Shown: one piece after another, positions 36,367 to 45,722 of the stretch | How the letters are laid out: every line of letters begins with the position of its first letter | How positions within the stretch are numbered: the stretch's first letter is position 1 | DNA from: VRUE01 sp963727465 | GTDB taxonomy: Bacteria > Actinomycetota > Thermoleophilia > Solirubrobacterales > 70-9 | DNA length: 64,000 bases | Reading direction: 5' to 3' | Assembly (NCBI GenBank): GCA_963727465.1 | Contig: CAVSGL010000003.1 | Coordinates: forward strand, 310,001-374,000 | Position numbers and translations under genes: made by a program | Notes under the pieces: generated by a model | The model's input: only the letters and a program-made list of their open reading frames with translations | Told to the model about the DNA's origin: nothing | Databases searched by the model: none

Positions 36367-38367
36367 ATGACGCCAAAAGGCTTCCGCCTCGACATCCAGG
36401 GCGTGCGCGGCTTCGCGCTGGTCCTGGTCTTGGCCTGCCATGCCGAGATTCCCGGCCTCGGCGGCGGCTTCGTCGGGCTCGACGTCTTCTACGTCCTCTC
36501 CGGTTTCCTGATCACCGGCCTGATCCTGACCGAGCTCGACCGCAGGGGCGACGTCTCGATCAGCCGCTTCTACGCGCGTCGCGCCAAGCGCCTGCTGCCG
36601 CTGGCGGTGACCGTGCTCGGCTTCATCGTGATCGGCTCGGCGCTGCTCAACTCGCCGCTTCAGAACGAGAAGGTCTCCGGCGACGTGCTCAGCGCCGCCC
36701 TCTACGTCGTCAACTGGCACTTCATCGCCGAATCGGTCGACTACTTCGCCTTCCACGACGCGGCGATCAGCCCGGTCCAGCACTACTGGTCGCTCTCGGT
36801 CGAGGAGCAGTTCTACCTGCTCTGGCCGCTGACCCTGGGGGTGGGGGCCGGGGTCGCGCGCTGGCGCGGCTGGAACATGCGCCGCACGATCCTGCTGCTG
36901 GTCGTGCCGCTCGGCGTCGCCTCGCTGATCTACAGCATCGGCTACACGCCGGACCACACGCGCGTCGCCTACTTCTCGACCCTGACGCGGATCTGGGAGC
37001 TGGCGATGGGCGGCGCGCTCGCGCTCGTGCTGCCGGTGGGCTTGAACCTGCCGCGACGGGTGTCCGCGCTGCTCGCCGGCGCCGGCCTCGCCGTGCTCGT
37101 CCTCACCGCGCTCGCCTTCACCGGCGACACGCCGTACCCCGGCTGGCGGGCGCTGCTGCCGACCGTGGCGACCGTGGCGATCATCGTCGCCGGCACCGCC
37201 GCCGCCGTCTCCGGGCCGATCTCGCTGCTCAACCGGGCGCCGATGCAGTACCTGGGCAAGATCTCCTACGCCTGGTATCTCTGGCACTGGCCGATGATCG
37301 TCTTCGCCGGGGCGCTTTGGAGCGACCTGACGCCGCTCGGCCTGACCGCGGTCACGCTCGCCGCCTGGGTGCCGGCGGCGATCAGCCACCACACGATCGA
37401 GGAGCGCTTCCGCCACTCGCGCAGCCTCGGCCGGCGGCCGAGGCGGGCGCTGGCGCTGGGGGCGACCTGCACCGCCACCGCCGTCTTCCTCGCGATCGGC
37501 TTGCAGGTGTCGAATCCGCCGGTGCCGACCGCCTCGCCCGAAGTCGCTCGCGGGGCGATGGCGGTCGGGCCGCGCAACCCCAACCTTCAAAGGGTCAACT
37601 CGGTGCGGCCGAACCCCTCGAGCGCCGCCGCCGACAAGGGGCAGCTGTGGGACGACGGCTGCGTCCTGCTGCACGACGAAACCGACTCGCCGCCGTGCGT
37701 CTACGGGGCGCAGAACTCGCCCAAGACCGTCGTCGTCTTCGGCGACTCGCACGCGCTTCAGTGGTTCGCGCCGCTGATCAAGCTCGCCAACCGCAAGCAC
37801 TGGCGGCTGGTCGGCCTGGTCCGGGCGGGCTGCGTGGTCGGCGACGTGCAGTACGAACGGCCCTGCGACGTCTGGCGCCGCAAGGCGATGCGCCGCATCC
37901 TCACCGAAGAGCGGCCGGACCTGGTCATCGTCAGCGACTCGACCGGCGGCCGCTACCAGATCGTGCGCGGCGGCCAGCGACTCGACCGGCGCCGCAGCGA
38001 GCCCTTCCTGATCGCCGGCTTCGCCCGCACGCTGCGCAGGCTGAAGCGCAACGGCGCCGAGGTCGCCGTGATCCGCGACCAGCCGCTGGCCCCGTTCGAA
38101 CCGCCGGACTGCGTCTCGCAGAACCTCGACCAGCTGAACAAGTGCACCTTCATCGGCCGGCGCAAGCGCTGGCACGCATACGACTTCTTCGGCGCGCGGC
38201 GGGTCCCGGGCGTGAAGCTGATCGACCCGATTCGCATCCTCTGCCCGCGCAACCGCTGCCCGAGCGTGATGGGCCGCGTGCTCGTCTACCGCAACACCTA
38301 CCACCTGAGCGCCACCTTCGCCCGCACGCTCACCCCCTGGCTGGAACGCGAGCTGCCCGAACCCTGA
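36367..38367 (+). CDS. Membrane acyltransferase-3 with C-terminal SGNH domain (OafA type)
   Basis: The 666-residue protein has an acyltransferase-3 domain of about ten TM helices (RLDIQGVRGFALVLVLACHA; GFVGLDVFYVLSGFLITGL; HYWSLSVEEQFYLLWPL) and, after residue 400, a periplasmic SGNH hydrolase-like domain with VVVFGDSHALQWFAP. OafA/OatA-type proteins O-acetylate surface polysaccharide or peptidoglycan. ATG 36367 follows the family's start; GTG 36337 is possible. The sulfotransferase, deacetylase and flippase genes elsewhere in the window also point to envelope glycan modification. Confidence 0.9.
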   Translation: MTPKGFRLDIQGVRGFALVLVLACHAEIPGLGGGFVGLDVFYVLSGFLITGLILTELDRRGDVSISRFYARRAKRLLPLAVTVLGFIVIGSALLNSPLQNEKVSGDVLSAALYVVNWHFIAESVDYFAFHDAAISPVQHYWSLSVEEQFYLLWPLTLGVGAGVARWRGWNMRRTILLLVVPLGVASLIYSIGYTPDHTRVAYFSTLTRIWELAMGGALALVLPVGLNLPRRVSALLAGAGLAVLVLTALAFTGDTPYPGWRALLPTVATVAIIVAGTAAAVSGPISLLNRAPMQYLGKISYAWYLWHWPMIVFAGALWSDLTPLGLTAVTLAAWVPAAISHHTIEERFRHSRSLGRRPRRALALGATCTATAVFLAIGLQVSNPPVPTASPEVARGAMAVGPRNPNLQRVNSVRPNPSSAAADKGQLWDDGCVLLHDETDSPPCVYGAQNSPKTVVVFGDSHALQWFAPLIKLANRKHWRLVGLVRAGCVVGDVQYERPCDVWRRKAMRRILTEERPDLVIVSDSTGGRYQIVRGGQRLDRRRSEPFLIAGFARTLRRLKRNGAEVAVIRDQPLAPFEPPDCVSQNLDQLNKCTFIGRRKRWHAYDFFGARRVPGVKLIDPIRILCPRNRCPSVMGRVLVYRNTYHLSATFARTLTPWLERELPEP

Positions 38368-38402
38368 GCCCGGGCAAGCCGTTGTCAGTAGTGTGGCGGG
38401 CG

Positions 38403-39350
38403 ATGCGCGCGATTCAGATCGACGAGTTCGGCGGCCCCGAGGTGCTCCAGCACCGGGACGTGGCGGAGCCCGTGCCCGCCAACGGCGAGGTCGTGGTCGA
38501 CGTGGCCCGCGCCGGGATCAACTTCGCCGATACGCACGCGACCCGCAACGACTACCTGGCCGAGCAGCAGCTGCCGCTGATTCCCGGCGCCGAGATCAGC
38601 GGTCGCACCGAGGACGGGCGGCGCGTCGCCGCGATCCTCTCTGCCGGCGCCTACGCCGAGAAGGTCGCGGTGCCGGCGCAGATGCTGATCCCGGTTCCCG
38701 ACGAGGTCGACGACGACCGTGCCGCGGCGCTGCTGCTCCAGGGCCTGACCGCGATGGCGCTGGTGCGCCGCTGCGCCCAGGTGCGGGAGGGCGAGACGCT
38801 CGTGATCGAGGCCGCGGCCGGCGGCACCGGCTCGCTCGCCGTGCAGCTCGGCAAGCGGGCGGGCGCCAGGGTGATCGGCCTCGCCTCCAGCGAGGAGAAG
38901 CGGGCGCTGGTCGAGCGGCTGGGCGCCGACGCCACGGTCGACTCGCGCGCAGAGGACCTGGGCGAGGCGATCCGCGCCGCCAACGACGGCGAGCGGGTCG
39001 ACGCCGTCCTGCACATGAGCGGCGGCGACGCCTTCGACGCCGAGTTCGGCGTGCTGGCGCCGTTCGGCCGCATGGTCGTCTTCGGCATCGCCTCGCGCGA
39101 ACAGCGCGACGTCTCGACCGCCGCCCTGCTGCGCGGGACCAAGGCCGTGATCGGCTTCTGGCTCGTCCACCTGCTGATGAAGCCGGCCGAGGTCGGGCCG
39201 ATGATCGCCGAGCTGTTCGAGCTCGTCGCCGGCGGCGCGCTCGAGCTCACGGTCGGCGACGTCTACCCGCTCTCGGAGGCCGCCCGCGCCCACGAAGACC
39301 TGATCGCCCGCCGCACCAGCGGCAAGCTCCTCCTGGACCCGTCGAAGTGA
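38403..39350 (+). CDS. Zinc-independent quinone oxidoreductase-like MDR protein
   Basis: The 315-residue medium-chain reductase has the quinone oxidoreductase pattern: MRAIQIDEFGGPEVLQ, VARAGINFADTHATRNDY, PLIPGAEISG and the NADPH-binding EAAAGGTGSLAVQLGKRAGA. The catalytic-zinc Cys and His residues of alcohol dehydrogenases are missing. It would reduce quinones or enones with NADPH. The TGA overlaps the GTG of the helicase gene, so the two are coupled. Confidence 0.88.
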   Translation: MRAIQIDEFGGPEVLQHRDVAEPVPANGEVVVDVARAGINFADTHATRNDYLAEQQLPLIPGAEISGRTEDGRRVAAILSAGAYAEKVAVPAQMLIPVPDEVDDDRAAALLLQGLTAMALVRRCAQVREGETLVIEAAAGGTGSLAVQLGKRAGARVIGLASSEEKRALVERLGADATVDSRAEDLGEAIRAANDGERVDAVLHMSGGDAFDAEFGVLAPFGRMVVFGIASREQRDVSTAALLRGTKAVIGFWLVHLLMKPAEVGPMIAELFELVAGGALELTVGDVYPLSEAARAHEDLIARRTSGKLLLDPSK

Positions 39351-40828
39351 GCGCCTTCAAGGAACTGGGGCTCGCGCCGGAGATCCAGCAGGCGCTGGAA
39401 GAGCTCGGCTACGAGGAGCCCAGCCCGATCCAGGAGAAGGCGATCCCGGAGCTGCTCGCCGGCCACGACGTGATCGGCCAGGCGCAGACCGGGACCGGCA
39501 AGACCGCCGCCTTCGGCCTGCCGCTGTTGCAGGGGATCGACCCCGGCAACGACGAGGTGCAGGCGATCGTCCTCACCCCGACGCGCGAGCTCTGCATCCA
39601 GGTGACGCAGGCGCTGCGCGCCTACGCCGAGCACCTCGAGGTCGAGATCGTCGCCGTCTTCGGCGGCGCCCCGATCAAATCGCAGCAGTCGCAGCTGCGC
39701 GCCGGCGCCCACGTGGTCGTCGCCACGGTGGGGCGGATGATGGACCTGATGTCGCGCCACTCGCTGGTCCTCACCGCGGCGCGCTACGTCGTCCTCGACG
39801 AGGCCGACGAGATGCTCGACCTGGGCTTCATCGAGGACGTCGAGAAGATCCTGCGGATGTGCCCGAGCGGGCGCCAGACGGCGCTCTTCTCGGCGACGAT
39901 GCCGCCGCCGATCAAACACCTCGCCGAGAGCTACATGTACGACCCGAAGACGATCAAAATCACGCCGAAGAAGCTGACGGTGGACGCGATCGAGCAGGCC
40001 TTCGTCGAGGTCCCGGCCAGGGAGAAGCCGGCGCGACTGGTCGAGCTGCTGCGGACCGAGGACCCCGAGCAGGCGATCATCTTCTGCCGGACCAAAATCG
40101 GCGCCTCGAAGCTGGAGAGGACGCTCAAGGACAAAGGCCTCGACGTGAAGGCGCTGCACGGCGACATGAGCCAGGGCTCGCGCGACGGCGTGATGATCGC
40201 CTTCAAGGACCACCGGGTGAAACTGCTGGTCGCCACCGACATCGCCGCCCGCGGGCTCGACATCGAGCACGTCACCCACGTGATCAACTACGACGTGCCC
40301 GCCTCATCGGAGGTCTACGTGCACCGCATCGGGCGCACCGGCCGGGTCGGCCGCACCGGCCGCGCGATCACCCTGGTCGCGCCGGCGCAGCGCGAGGAGA
40401 TCGAGCGGATCGAGCGCGACGTGAAGACCTCGATCGGCGAGTGGGAGAGCCCCGAGGAGCGGATGGAGCACGCCCCGCGCCCGCGCCGGCGGGAGCGGCG
40501 GCGCGAGCGCGAGCAGCCGGCGCCCGCGGAGCGCGACGAACCGGCTCCTGACCGCGCGCAGGACGAGCAGGCAGGGCGGCCGGCGAACGGCGACGCGGTC
40601 AAGCTCTTCGTCAACCGCGGCGAACGCAGCGGGATCGAAGAGGAGGATCTGCGCTGGGCGCTGCGCGAGGGGGCGGTGCTCCCGGACGAGGCGATCCACG
40701 ACGTGCGCGTCCTGCACCGCTTCTCCTTCGTCGAGGTCGACCCCGACCAGGCCGACCGCACGGTCGAGTTCCTCGACGGGACGAAGCTGAAGGGCAAGGA
40801 GATCCGCCTCGAGATCGCCCGGAGCTGA
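39347..40828 (+). CDS. DEAD-box RNA helicase with DbpA-like RNA-binding domain
   Basis: The 493-residue protein has Q motif (EEPSPIQEKAIPELL), Walker A AQTGTGKT, PTRELCIQV, DEAD box, SAT, and HRIGRTGRVGRTGR. After a Glu/Arg/Pro-rich linker it ends in a DbpA-type RNA-binding domain (AVKLFVNRGERSGIEEEDLR; RFSFVEVDPDQADR). It probably remodels rRNA or mRNA, for instance in cold or ribosome assembly. It starts GTG 39347, coupled to the reductase gene. Confidence 0.93.
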   Translation: MSAFKELGLAPEIQQALEELGYEEPSPIQEKAIPELLAGHDVIGQAQTGTGKTAAFGLPLLQGIDPGNDEVQAIVLTPTRELCIQVTQALRAYAEHLEVEIVAVFGGAPIKSQQSQLRAGAHVVVATVGRMMDLMSRHSLVLTAARYVVLDEADEMLDLGFIEDVEKILRMCPSGRQTALFSATMPPPIKHLAESYMYDPKTIKITPKKLTVDAIEQAFVEVPAREKPARLVELLRTEDPEQAIIFCRTKIGASKLERTLKDKGLDVKALHGDMSQGSRDGVMIAFKDHRVKLLVATDIAARGLDIEHVTHVINYDVPASSEVYVHRIGRTGRVGRTGRAITLVAPAQREEIERIERDVKTSIGEWESPEERMEHAPRPRRRERRREREQPAPAERDEPAPDRAQDEQAGRPANGDAVKLFVNRGERSGIEEEDLRWALREGAVLPDEAIHDVRVLHRFSFVEVDPDQADRTVEFLDGTKLKGKEIRLEIARS

Positions 40829-40927
40829 GCGCCCATACCGCTCAAAACTTAAATACTACTACGTTTTCATCGAATCATGTAATAGGTTCGCCTCCTTTCA
40901 CCGTTTTGTCAGATGAGAGGAGACGTG

Positions 40928-41500
40928 ATGCGTCGAATCGGGAGGCTTTTGTCCTTCTCCAACGCGATCGCCTGCCTGGCGCTGTTCGTGGCGCTCGGCG
41001 GCTCGGTCTACGCCGCCGGCAAGATTAACGGCAAGCACATCAAGCCGAACTCGATCCCCGGCAACCGGATCAAGGCGAAGACCCTGCCGGGCAACCGGGT
41101 CAAGGCAAACTCCCTGGCCGGCAACCGGGTCAAGACCGGCACGCTCGGGGGCGGCCGGATCAAGTCGGGGTCGATCACGGGAACCCAGATCAAGGACGGT
41201 TCGCTCACCGGGACCCAGATCGACACGAGCACGCTGTCCGAAGTGACCGCCAGCAAGCTGTCGGGCATCCAGTACGCGACGTCCGGGGTCGCGCTCGGCG
41301 GCGTCACCACGCATAGCGCGACGGCGACGTGCCCACCGGGAACCGGCGTGATCGGCGGCGGCGCCGCGGTCAGCGATCCCGAGAATTCCTACATCAACGA
41401 CTCCGCTCCCACCTCGGGGCACAACGGTTGGAACGCCCGCGCCTGGGGCGAATTCGGCACGAGCATGACCGTCACCGCGATCTGCATCGTGACCGGCTAG
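40928..41500 (+). CDS. Secreted repeat protein (GNR-K repeats)
   Basis: About 190 residues from ATG 40928, which follows AGAGGAG at good spacing; ATG 40913 is the alternative. A signal peptide (FSNAIACLALFVALGGSVYA) precedes imperfect 10-11-residue repeats (NSIPGNRIKAKTLPGNRVK and variants, then GSITGTQIKDGSLTGTQI) likely to form a beta-solenoid or trimeric stalk, and a Cys-containing C-terminal domain (GVIGGGAAV, NGWNARAWGEF). It resembles the protein at 44412-45158 in design. The function is probably cell-surface; no enzyme motif. Confidence 0.7.
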   Translation: MRRIGRLLSFSNAIACLALFVALGGSVYAAGKINGKHIKPNSIPGNRIKAKTLPGNRVKANSLAGNRVKTGTLGGGRIKSGSITGTQIKDGSLTGTQIDTSTLSEVTASKLSGIQYATSGVALGGVTTHSATATCPPGTGVIGGGAAVSDPENSYINDSAPTSGHNGWNARAWGEFGTSMTVTAICIVTG

Positions 41501-41518
41501 TCATTCCATCCGCCTCAT

Positions 41519-41551
41519 CGCCCCGATCCGGCCGCGCGCCGGGTCGGGGCG
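41519..41551. terminator. Hairpin between convergent genes
   Basis: A 13-bp stem with one mismatch (CGCCCCGATCCGG with CCGGGTCGGGGCG) between the repeat-protein gene and the convergent response-regulator gene. It lacks a U-tract; a bidirectional terminator is the likeliest role. Confidence 0.5.
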
Positions 41552-41566
41552 CCCAGGAGCCCGTCT

Positions 41567-41935
41567 CTACACGCGGGTCAGCTCGGCGATCTTGGCGAAG
41601 AGGCCGTCGAAGTCGATCGGCTTGCCGACGTAGCCGGCGATCTCGAGGCCGGCGTGGTCGTCGCCGTTGCCGCCTTCGGTGTGGGCGCTGACGATCAGCG
41701 TCGGGGTGTCGACGCCGGCGGCGCGCAGCTCGCGCAGGGCGTCGATGCCCGACTTGCGCGGCATCATCGCGTCGAGCAGGAGAATGTCGTGGGGAGGCTC
41801 GGCGGCCCGCACCGCCTCGACGACCTCCTGCCCGTCGACCGCGGTCTCGACCTCGTGCCCCTCCATCTCCAGCCGCGTGCGGAGCAGCAGCAGGATCGTG
41901 TCCGAGTCGTCGGCGAGCAGGATCCGGGCCATCAC
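41567..41935 (-). CDS. CheY-like single-domain response regulator
   Basis: The 122-residue receiver has the acidic pocket (LLADDSD), phospho-acceptor Asp55 in LLLDAMMPRKSG, Thr/Ser switch (LIVSAHTEG) and Lys in GYVGKPIDFDG, but no output domain. It probably works through protein contact. Its ATG overlaps the end of the kinase gene upstream, so the two are a pair. Confidence 0.9.
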   Translation of the reverse strand: MMARILLADDSDTILLLLRTRLEMEGHEVETAVDGQEVVEAVRAAEPPHDILLLDAMMPRKSGIDALRELRAAGVDTPTLIVSAHTEGGNGDDHAGLEIAGYVGKPIDFDGLFAKIAELTRV

Positions 41936-43210
41936 GCCTCAGCTCCCGAGCGCTCCGGCGAGGCCTGCTCGGGCGCGCCGATCGCCGGCAGGCGGACGCG
42001 GAAGGTCGAGCCCCGCCCGGGCGCCGACTCGGCCTCGATCGTGCCGCCGTGCAGCTCGACCAGCGATTTGGAGATCGCCAGGCCAAGGCCGGTGCCGCCG
42101 ACTCGCTGGGTCTCGCCCGCGTCGCCGCGGCTGAAGCGCTCGAAGATGTGCGCCAGCTGCTGCTCCGGTATGCCGGGTCCGTCGTCGATCACGTCGATCT
42201 CCACATCGGCACCGGTGCTGCGCGCCTTCACCTCGATCGTCGCACTTTCGGGGCAATACTCATTCGCGTTGGTAAGCAGATTCACCAATATTTGGCGAAT
42301 CCGGTCGGTGTCCGCCTCGATCCGCGGCAGCTCGGGCTCGAGCGCGATGCCGAGCCGCTGCCCGCGAGCGTCGAACTGGGCCCGCATCGTCCTCACCGCG
42401 TCCTCGATCAGGGGGGCGGTCTCGGTCGGGACCGGCATGATCGTCAGCCGCCCGGCGTCGCTGCGGGCGAGGTCGAGCAGGTCGTTGAGCAGCCGCACGA
42501 GGTGACGGGTGTTGTCGAGGATCACCTCGACGGTCTCCGCCTGCTTCGGGCTGAGCTGCTCGCGCTCGAGCAGCAGCAGCTCGGCAAAGCCCTGGACGGA
42601 GGTGAGCGGGCTGCGCAGCTCGTGCGAGGCCGTGAGCACGAACTCGTCTTTCAGCCGTTCGAGCTGATCGCGTTCGCCGGCCCGCCGCTGTAGCTCCTCG
42701 GCCATCTCGTTGAAGGCGGTGCCCAGGGTCGCCGTCTCCGAGAGTCCGCCGATCTTCACGCGGGCATCGAGGTCGCCCTCGGCGAGGCGGCGGGAGGCGT
42801 CGACCAGGTCCTCGAGCGGCCGCCGCATCGAGGCGATCAGCCCGGTGAAGAGCAGCGCCGCGCCGGTCAGGCCGGCGATCAGCCCGGCGCCGACGAGCAG
42901 CGCCGTGTCGCGCGTCTCGCTCGAAGATTTCGTCGCGCAGGTTGGCGCGCCGGGCCTGTTGGGCGACGATCGTCGAGCGCGCCGCCGCGGGTCGCCGACC
43001 GAGCGTGAGCCGGTTGCGCGCCTCGATCTCGAGCTGGTAGGAGCGGGCGGTGGCGTCCTCGAAGTCCCGCCGCTGCTGGAGGAAGCGGGCGACGCCGATC
43101 ACCGCCAGCCCGGTGAGGATCGCGAAGGCGATCGCGAAGCCGATCGTCAGGCGGTTGGCGAGCGAGGGGCTGAGCCGGAAGCGGCGTCGGGAATATGCTT
43201 GCGAGCCGAT
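41932..43210 (-). pseudogene. Membrane histidine kinase with one-base frameshift
   Basis: The 3-prime part encodes HAMP (MRRPLEDLVDASRRLAEGDL), the H-box (LTASHELRSPLTSVQGF), N-box (LLTNANEYCPES), DDGPGIPEQQL and GGTGLGLAISKSLVELHGG. The 5-prime part encodes a TM helix (TIGFAIAFAILTGLAVIGVA) and a CHASE3-like helical region, but in another frame. Removing one A from the run at 42928-42930 gives a continuous chain through DTALLVGAGLIAGLTGAAL, the second TM. No ATG, GTG or TTG precedes the first TM in frame before the divergent gene, so the start is unresolved and a further error is possible. The partner is the overlapping CheY-like gene. Confidence 0.75.
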
Positions 43211-44267
43211 GGGCGTCGAGGCTACAGGGACCCCGGACGGGATCGATCGAACGGGCGTTGAGGGCTGGTTCGAGCGGCACGTCCCGGAAGCCGAGCTGCC
43301 GCTCGCCTTCGAGCGGATCGCGGGCGGCCACTCCAACCTCACCTATGGTGTGACCGACGCCGCCGGGCGCCGCTGGGCGCTGCGCCGCCCGCCGCTCGGC
43401 AAGCGCCTGGGCTCAGCCCACGACATGGCCCGCGAGCACAGGGTCGTCTCGGCCCTGGGCCCGACTCCGGTTCCGGTCGCCCCGGTGGTCGGGATCTGCG
43501 AGGACGAGTCGGTCAACGAAGCCCCCTTCTACGTGATGGAGTTCGTCGAGGGTCCGATCCTGCGCGGCCTCGCCGAGGCCGAGGTCTTCCCGGAGGAGGC
43601 GCAGAGGCAGGCGATCGGGATGCGCGTCGCCGACACGCTGGTCGACATCCATGCCGTCGACCCGGATGCGGCCGGCCTCGGCGAGCTCGGCCGCAAGCAG
43701 GACTACGTCGCCCGCCAGCTGCGCCGCTGGCAGGGCCAGTGGGAGAAGTCGAAGACGCGCGAGCTGGCGGCGATCGATTCGGTCCACGAGCGCCTCTCGG
43801 CGCGCATCCCCGCCCAGGGCCCGGCGACGATCGTCCACGGCGACTACCGCCTCGACAACATGATCCTCACGCCGCAGGGCGAGGTCGCCGCCGTCGTCGA
43901 CTGGGAGCTGTGCACGCTCGGCGACCCGCTCGCCGACGTCGGCCTGCTGATGGTCTACTGGCCCGATCGCGGCGAGCAGGGCGAGGAGGGCCCGATCGCG
44001 CTCGGCCAGCCCGCCAACCTCGCTCCCGGTTTTCCCACCCGGGCGGAGCTGCGCGCCCGTTACGCCGAGCGCTCCGGGCGCGACCTCTCCGAGCTCGACT
44101 TCTTCGTCGCCCTCGGTTACTGGAAGCTGGCGATCATCCTCGAGGGCGTCTACGCCCGCTACGCCGCCGGCCAGTACGGCAAGGTCGACCCCGGGATCGA
44201 ACACTTCGCCCGCCTGGTCGAGCGCCTGGCCGAGGCAGCGGAAGAGGCCGAGCGGCAGCGGGGCTGA
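43209..44267 (+). CDS. APH-like phosphotransferase (ACAD10/11 kinase type)
   Basis: The 352-residue protein has the aminoglycoside-phosphotransferase fold: GGHSNLTYGVTDAAGRRWAL, PFYVMEFVEG, catalytic IVHGDYRLDNMI and VVDWELCTLGDPLADVG. This subgroup, with ALRRPPLG and ELDFFVALGYWKLA, accompanies or is fused to acyl-CoA dehydrogenases (ACAD10/11) and may phosphorylate 4-hydroxyacyl-CoAs. An acyl-CoA dehydrogenase gene lies at 48637-49902 and a fragment of another at 45221-45332. It diverges from the kinase gene. Confidence 0.82.
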   Translation: MGVEATGTPDGIDRTGVEGWFERHVPEAELPLAFERIAGGHSNLTYGVTDAAGRRWALRRPPLGKRLGSAHDMAREHRVVSALGPTPVPVAPVVGICEDESVNEAPFYVMEFVEGPILRGLAEAEVFPEEAQRQAIGMRVADTLVDIHAVDPDAAGLGELGRKQDYVARQLRRWQGQWEKSKTRELAAIDSVHERLSARIPAQGPATIVHGDYRLDNMILTPQGEVAAVVDWELCTLGDPLADVGLLMVYWPDRGEQGEEGPIALGQPANLAPGFPTRAELRARYAERSGRDLSELDFFVALGYWKLAIILEGVYARYAAGQYGKVDPGIEHFARLVERLAEAAEEAERQRG

Positions 44268-44411
44268 GTCCTCCCCACAGAGCGGATCGAGACCGGTCCA
44301 GAGCTCTTGACGGAAGGGACCGGACCTGGGAGTGTGCAGCTAGTGCCCCTGCCAAACGCGGGCCGGGAGGCGTCTCGTCCTCCCTCCCCACATCTTCCAA
44401 GGAGAGGTCTC

Positions 44412-45158
44412 TTGAAGCATCTACGCAAGCGACTCACGTACGCAAACGTGATGTCGTCGATCGCAGTCTTCCTCGTGATCGGCGGCGCCACCGCGATCGC
44501 CGCCAACCTGCCGCCGAACAGCGTCGGCACGCCGCAGCTGAAGAAGAACGCGGTGAAAACCGGCAAGGTCGCCTTCGAAGCGATCAGGGCCGGCAAGCTG
44601 TCGAAAAACGCGGTCCCGACCAACCGCCTCCGCAACAGCGCCGTCTCGAACGAAAAGATCGCCAACGGCGCGGTGACGACCGACAAGCTCGGCGACAACG
44701 CGGTGACCGAGGGCAAAATCGCCAACGACGCCGTGACGACCGACAAGATCGCCAACGACGCGGTGACCGGTGACAAGGTCAAAGAGTCGACGCTGGGCCA
44801 GGTGCCGAGCGCGGTCAATGCGGTTAACGCGGTCAACGCAGCGGCGCTTGGAGGAATCGCCGCGGCGAATTACGCCCAGCGTATGTTCGCTCGGGTCAGC
44901 TACACGACCGCAACGGAGTCTCTGATAGCCGCCAGCCCAGGAATCTCAGTGACCACCGAGGGCAGCCTCGGCTTCCCGCGGCTTGTCTTTCCGCGTTCGA
45001 TGGACGCTTGCGCGATCGTCGGCAGCGCCAATAGCAATACGGGAACGCAGATATTCCGCCGTTCGTCCAACAGTTCGGGATCCATCATCCAGTTCGCCCT
45101 GAAGGACGAGAACGGAGCCGCGGTCCGCTCCGATTTCGAAATCATCGCGGTCTGTTGA
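44412..45158 (+). CDS. Secreted repeat protein (NAV-x-KI repeats)
   Basis: A 248-residue protein starting TTG 44412, set by AAGGAGAGG just upstream. An N-terminal hydrophobic segment (VMSSIAVFLVIGGATAIAA) is followed by short tandem repeats (NAVTEGKIANDAVTTDKI and variants), likely a trimeric beta-solenoid, and a Ser/Thr-rich C-terminal domain with two Cys. It parallels the 40928-41500 protein in plan: signal, repeats, small C-terminal domain. Probably cell-surface exposed. A strong hairpin follows. Confidence 0.7.
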   Translation: MKHLRKRLTYANVMSSIAVFLVIGGATAIAANLPPNSVGTPQLKKNAVKTGKVAFEAIRAGKLSKNAVPTNRLRNSAVSNEKIANGAVTTDKLGDNAVTEGKIANDAVTTDKIANDAVTGDKVKESTLGQVPSAVNAVNAVNAAALGGIAAANYAQRMFARVSYTTATESLIAASPGISVTTEGSLGFPRLVFPRSMDACAIVGSANSNTGTQIFRRSSNSSGSIIQFALKDENGAAVRSDFEIIAVC

Positions 45159-45164
45159 CGCTGA

Positions 45165-45192
45165 GAGCGGACCGGCTCCGGCCGGTCCGCTC
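45165..45192. terminator. Strong hairpin after repeat-protein gene
   Basis: A perfect 12-bp stem (GAGCGGACCGGC with GCCGGTCCGCTC) and a TCCG loop lie seven bases past the stop. No clear U-tract follows. Confidence 0.6.
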
Positions 45193-45220
45193 CCATTAGA
45201 CCTTCGCGAGGGGTTGGGGG

Positions 45221-45332
45221 GCTCCCGCTCGCCCGTCGTCTCGGCCTCGGCGCGCTTGGACCAGCGGTTGAACTCGCGCTGGGCGAGGGCCATCTCGTGG
45301 ACCTCGTCGGGGCCGTCGGCGGGGCATGCGTG
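45221..45332 (-). pseudogene. Acyl-CoA dehydrogenase C-terminal fragment
   Basis: The minus strand reads ADGPDEVHEMALAQREFNRW then SKRAEAETTGE, which matches the last part of the acyl-CoA dehydrogenase at 48637-49902 (DGPDEVHKMVLARRELNRWS) with several substitutions. Only about 37 codons remain, without start, active site or clear stop. The divergence suggests an old paralogue cut away by the toxin-antitoxin island next to it. Confidence 0.75.
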
Positions 45333-45339
45333 CGAGGCG

Positions 45340-45722
45340 TTACCGCTCGGCGATGTTCCTCATCCGCACCAGTAGGGCCGCCGACGGGGTGACCTTGCCG
45401 GTCACGTAGGTCGACAGACGAGGTGGCGAGGTGCCGATCCGGGATGCGAACTCGGCGCGGGTGAGGCCGGATTTGGTGACCAGTTGCGCGACTTCGGCGG
45501 CGACGGCCTGCCGCTCGCTCGACTCGGCCGCCTCGCGAGCCCGCGCGACGACTCGTTCGATCGCCTTCGCCACCCCGTAGGGGCGGCTGTAGGCAAGCAC
45601 CTCTTCGACCCGGCGGGCGACCGGCCCCCAGGGGTCGTCGCGGATCGCGGCCGCCAGGCGTCGCCGATCGGAGAGGCCGCCGCGCTCGAGCGCGGTCTGG
45701 ATCGCCTCCAGGGGACGGTCAC
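45340..45722 (-). pseudogene. XRE-type antitoxin-like gene, frameshifted near its start
   Basis: The C-terminal 86 residues read in frame from GTG 45600 and contain an XRE helix-turn-helix (VTKSGLTRAEFASRIGTSPPRLSTY). Homology to the gene at 47664-48266 continues upstream (LEAIQTALERGGLSDRRRLA, DPWGPVARRVEEV) but without a start codon. Adding one C to the run at complement 45711-45714 joins this to GTG 45722, which overlaps the PIN-toxin stop as GTGA. So the gene is probably complete apart from one indel, real or artefactual. It is the third gene of a VapB-VapC-XRE unit. Confidence 0.65.

Noticed and set aside
41041..41230. DNA-level tandem repeat in the secreted repeat-protein gene
   Set aside because: The periodicity is explained by repeated codons for a solenoid-like protein, not by a separate DNA element.
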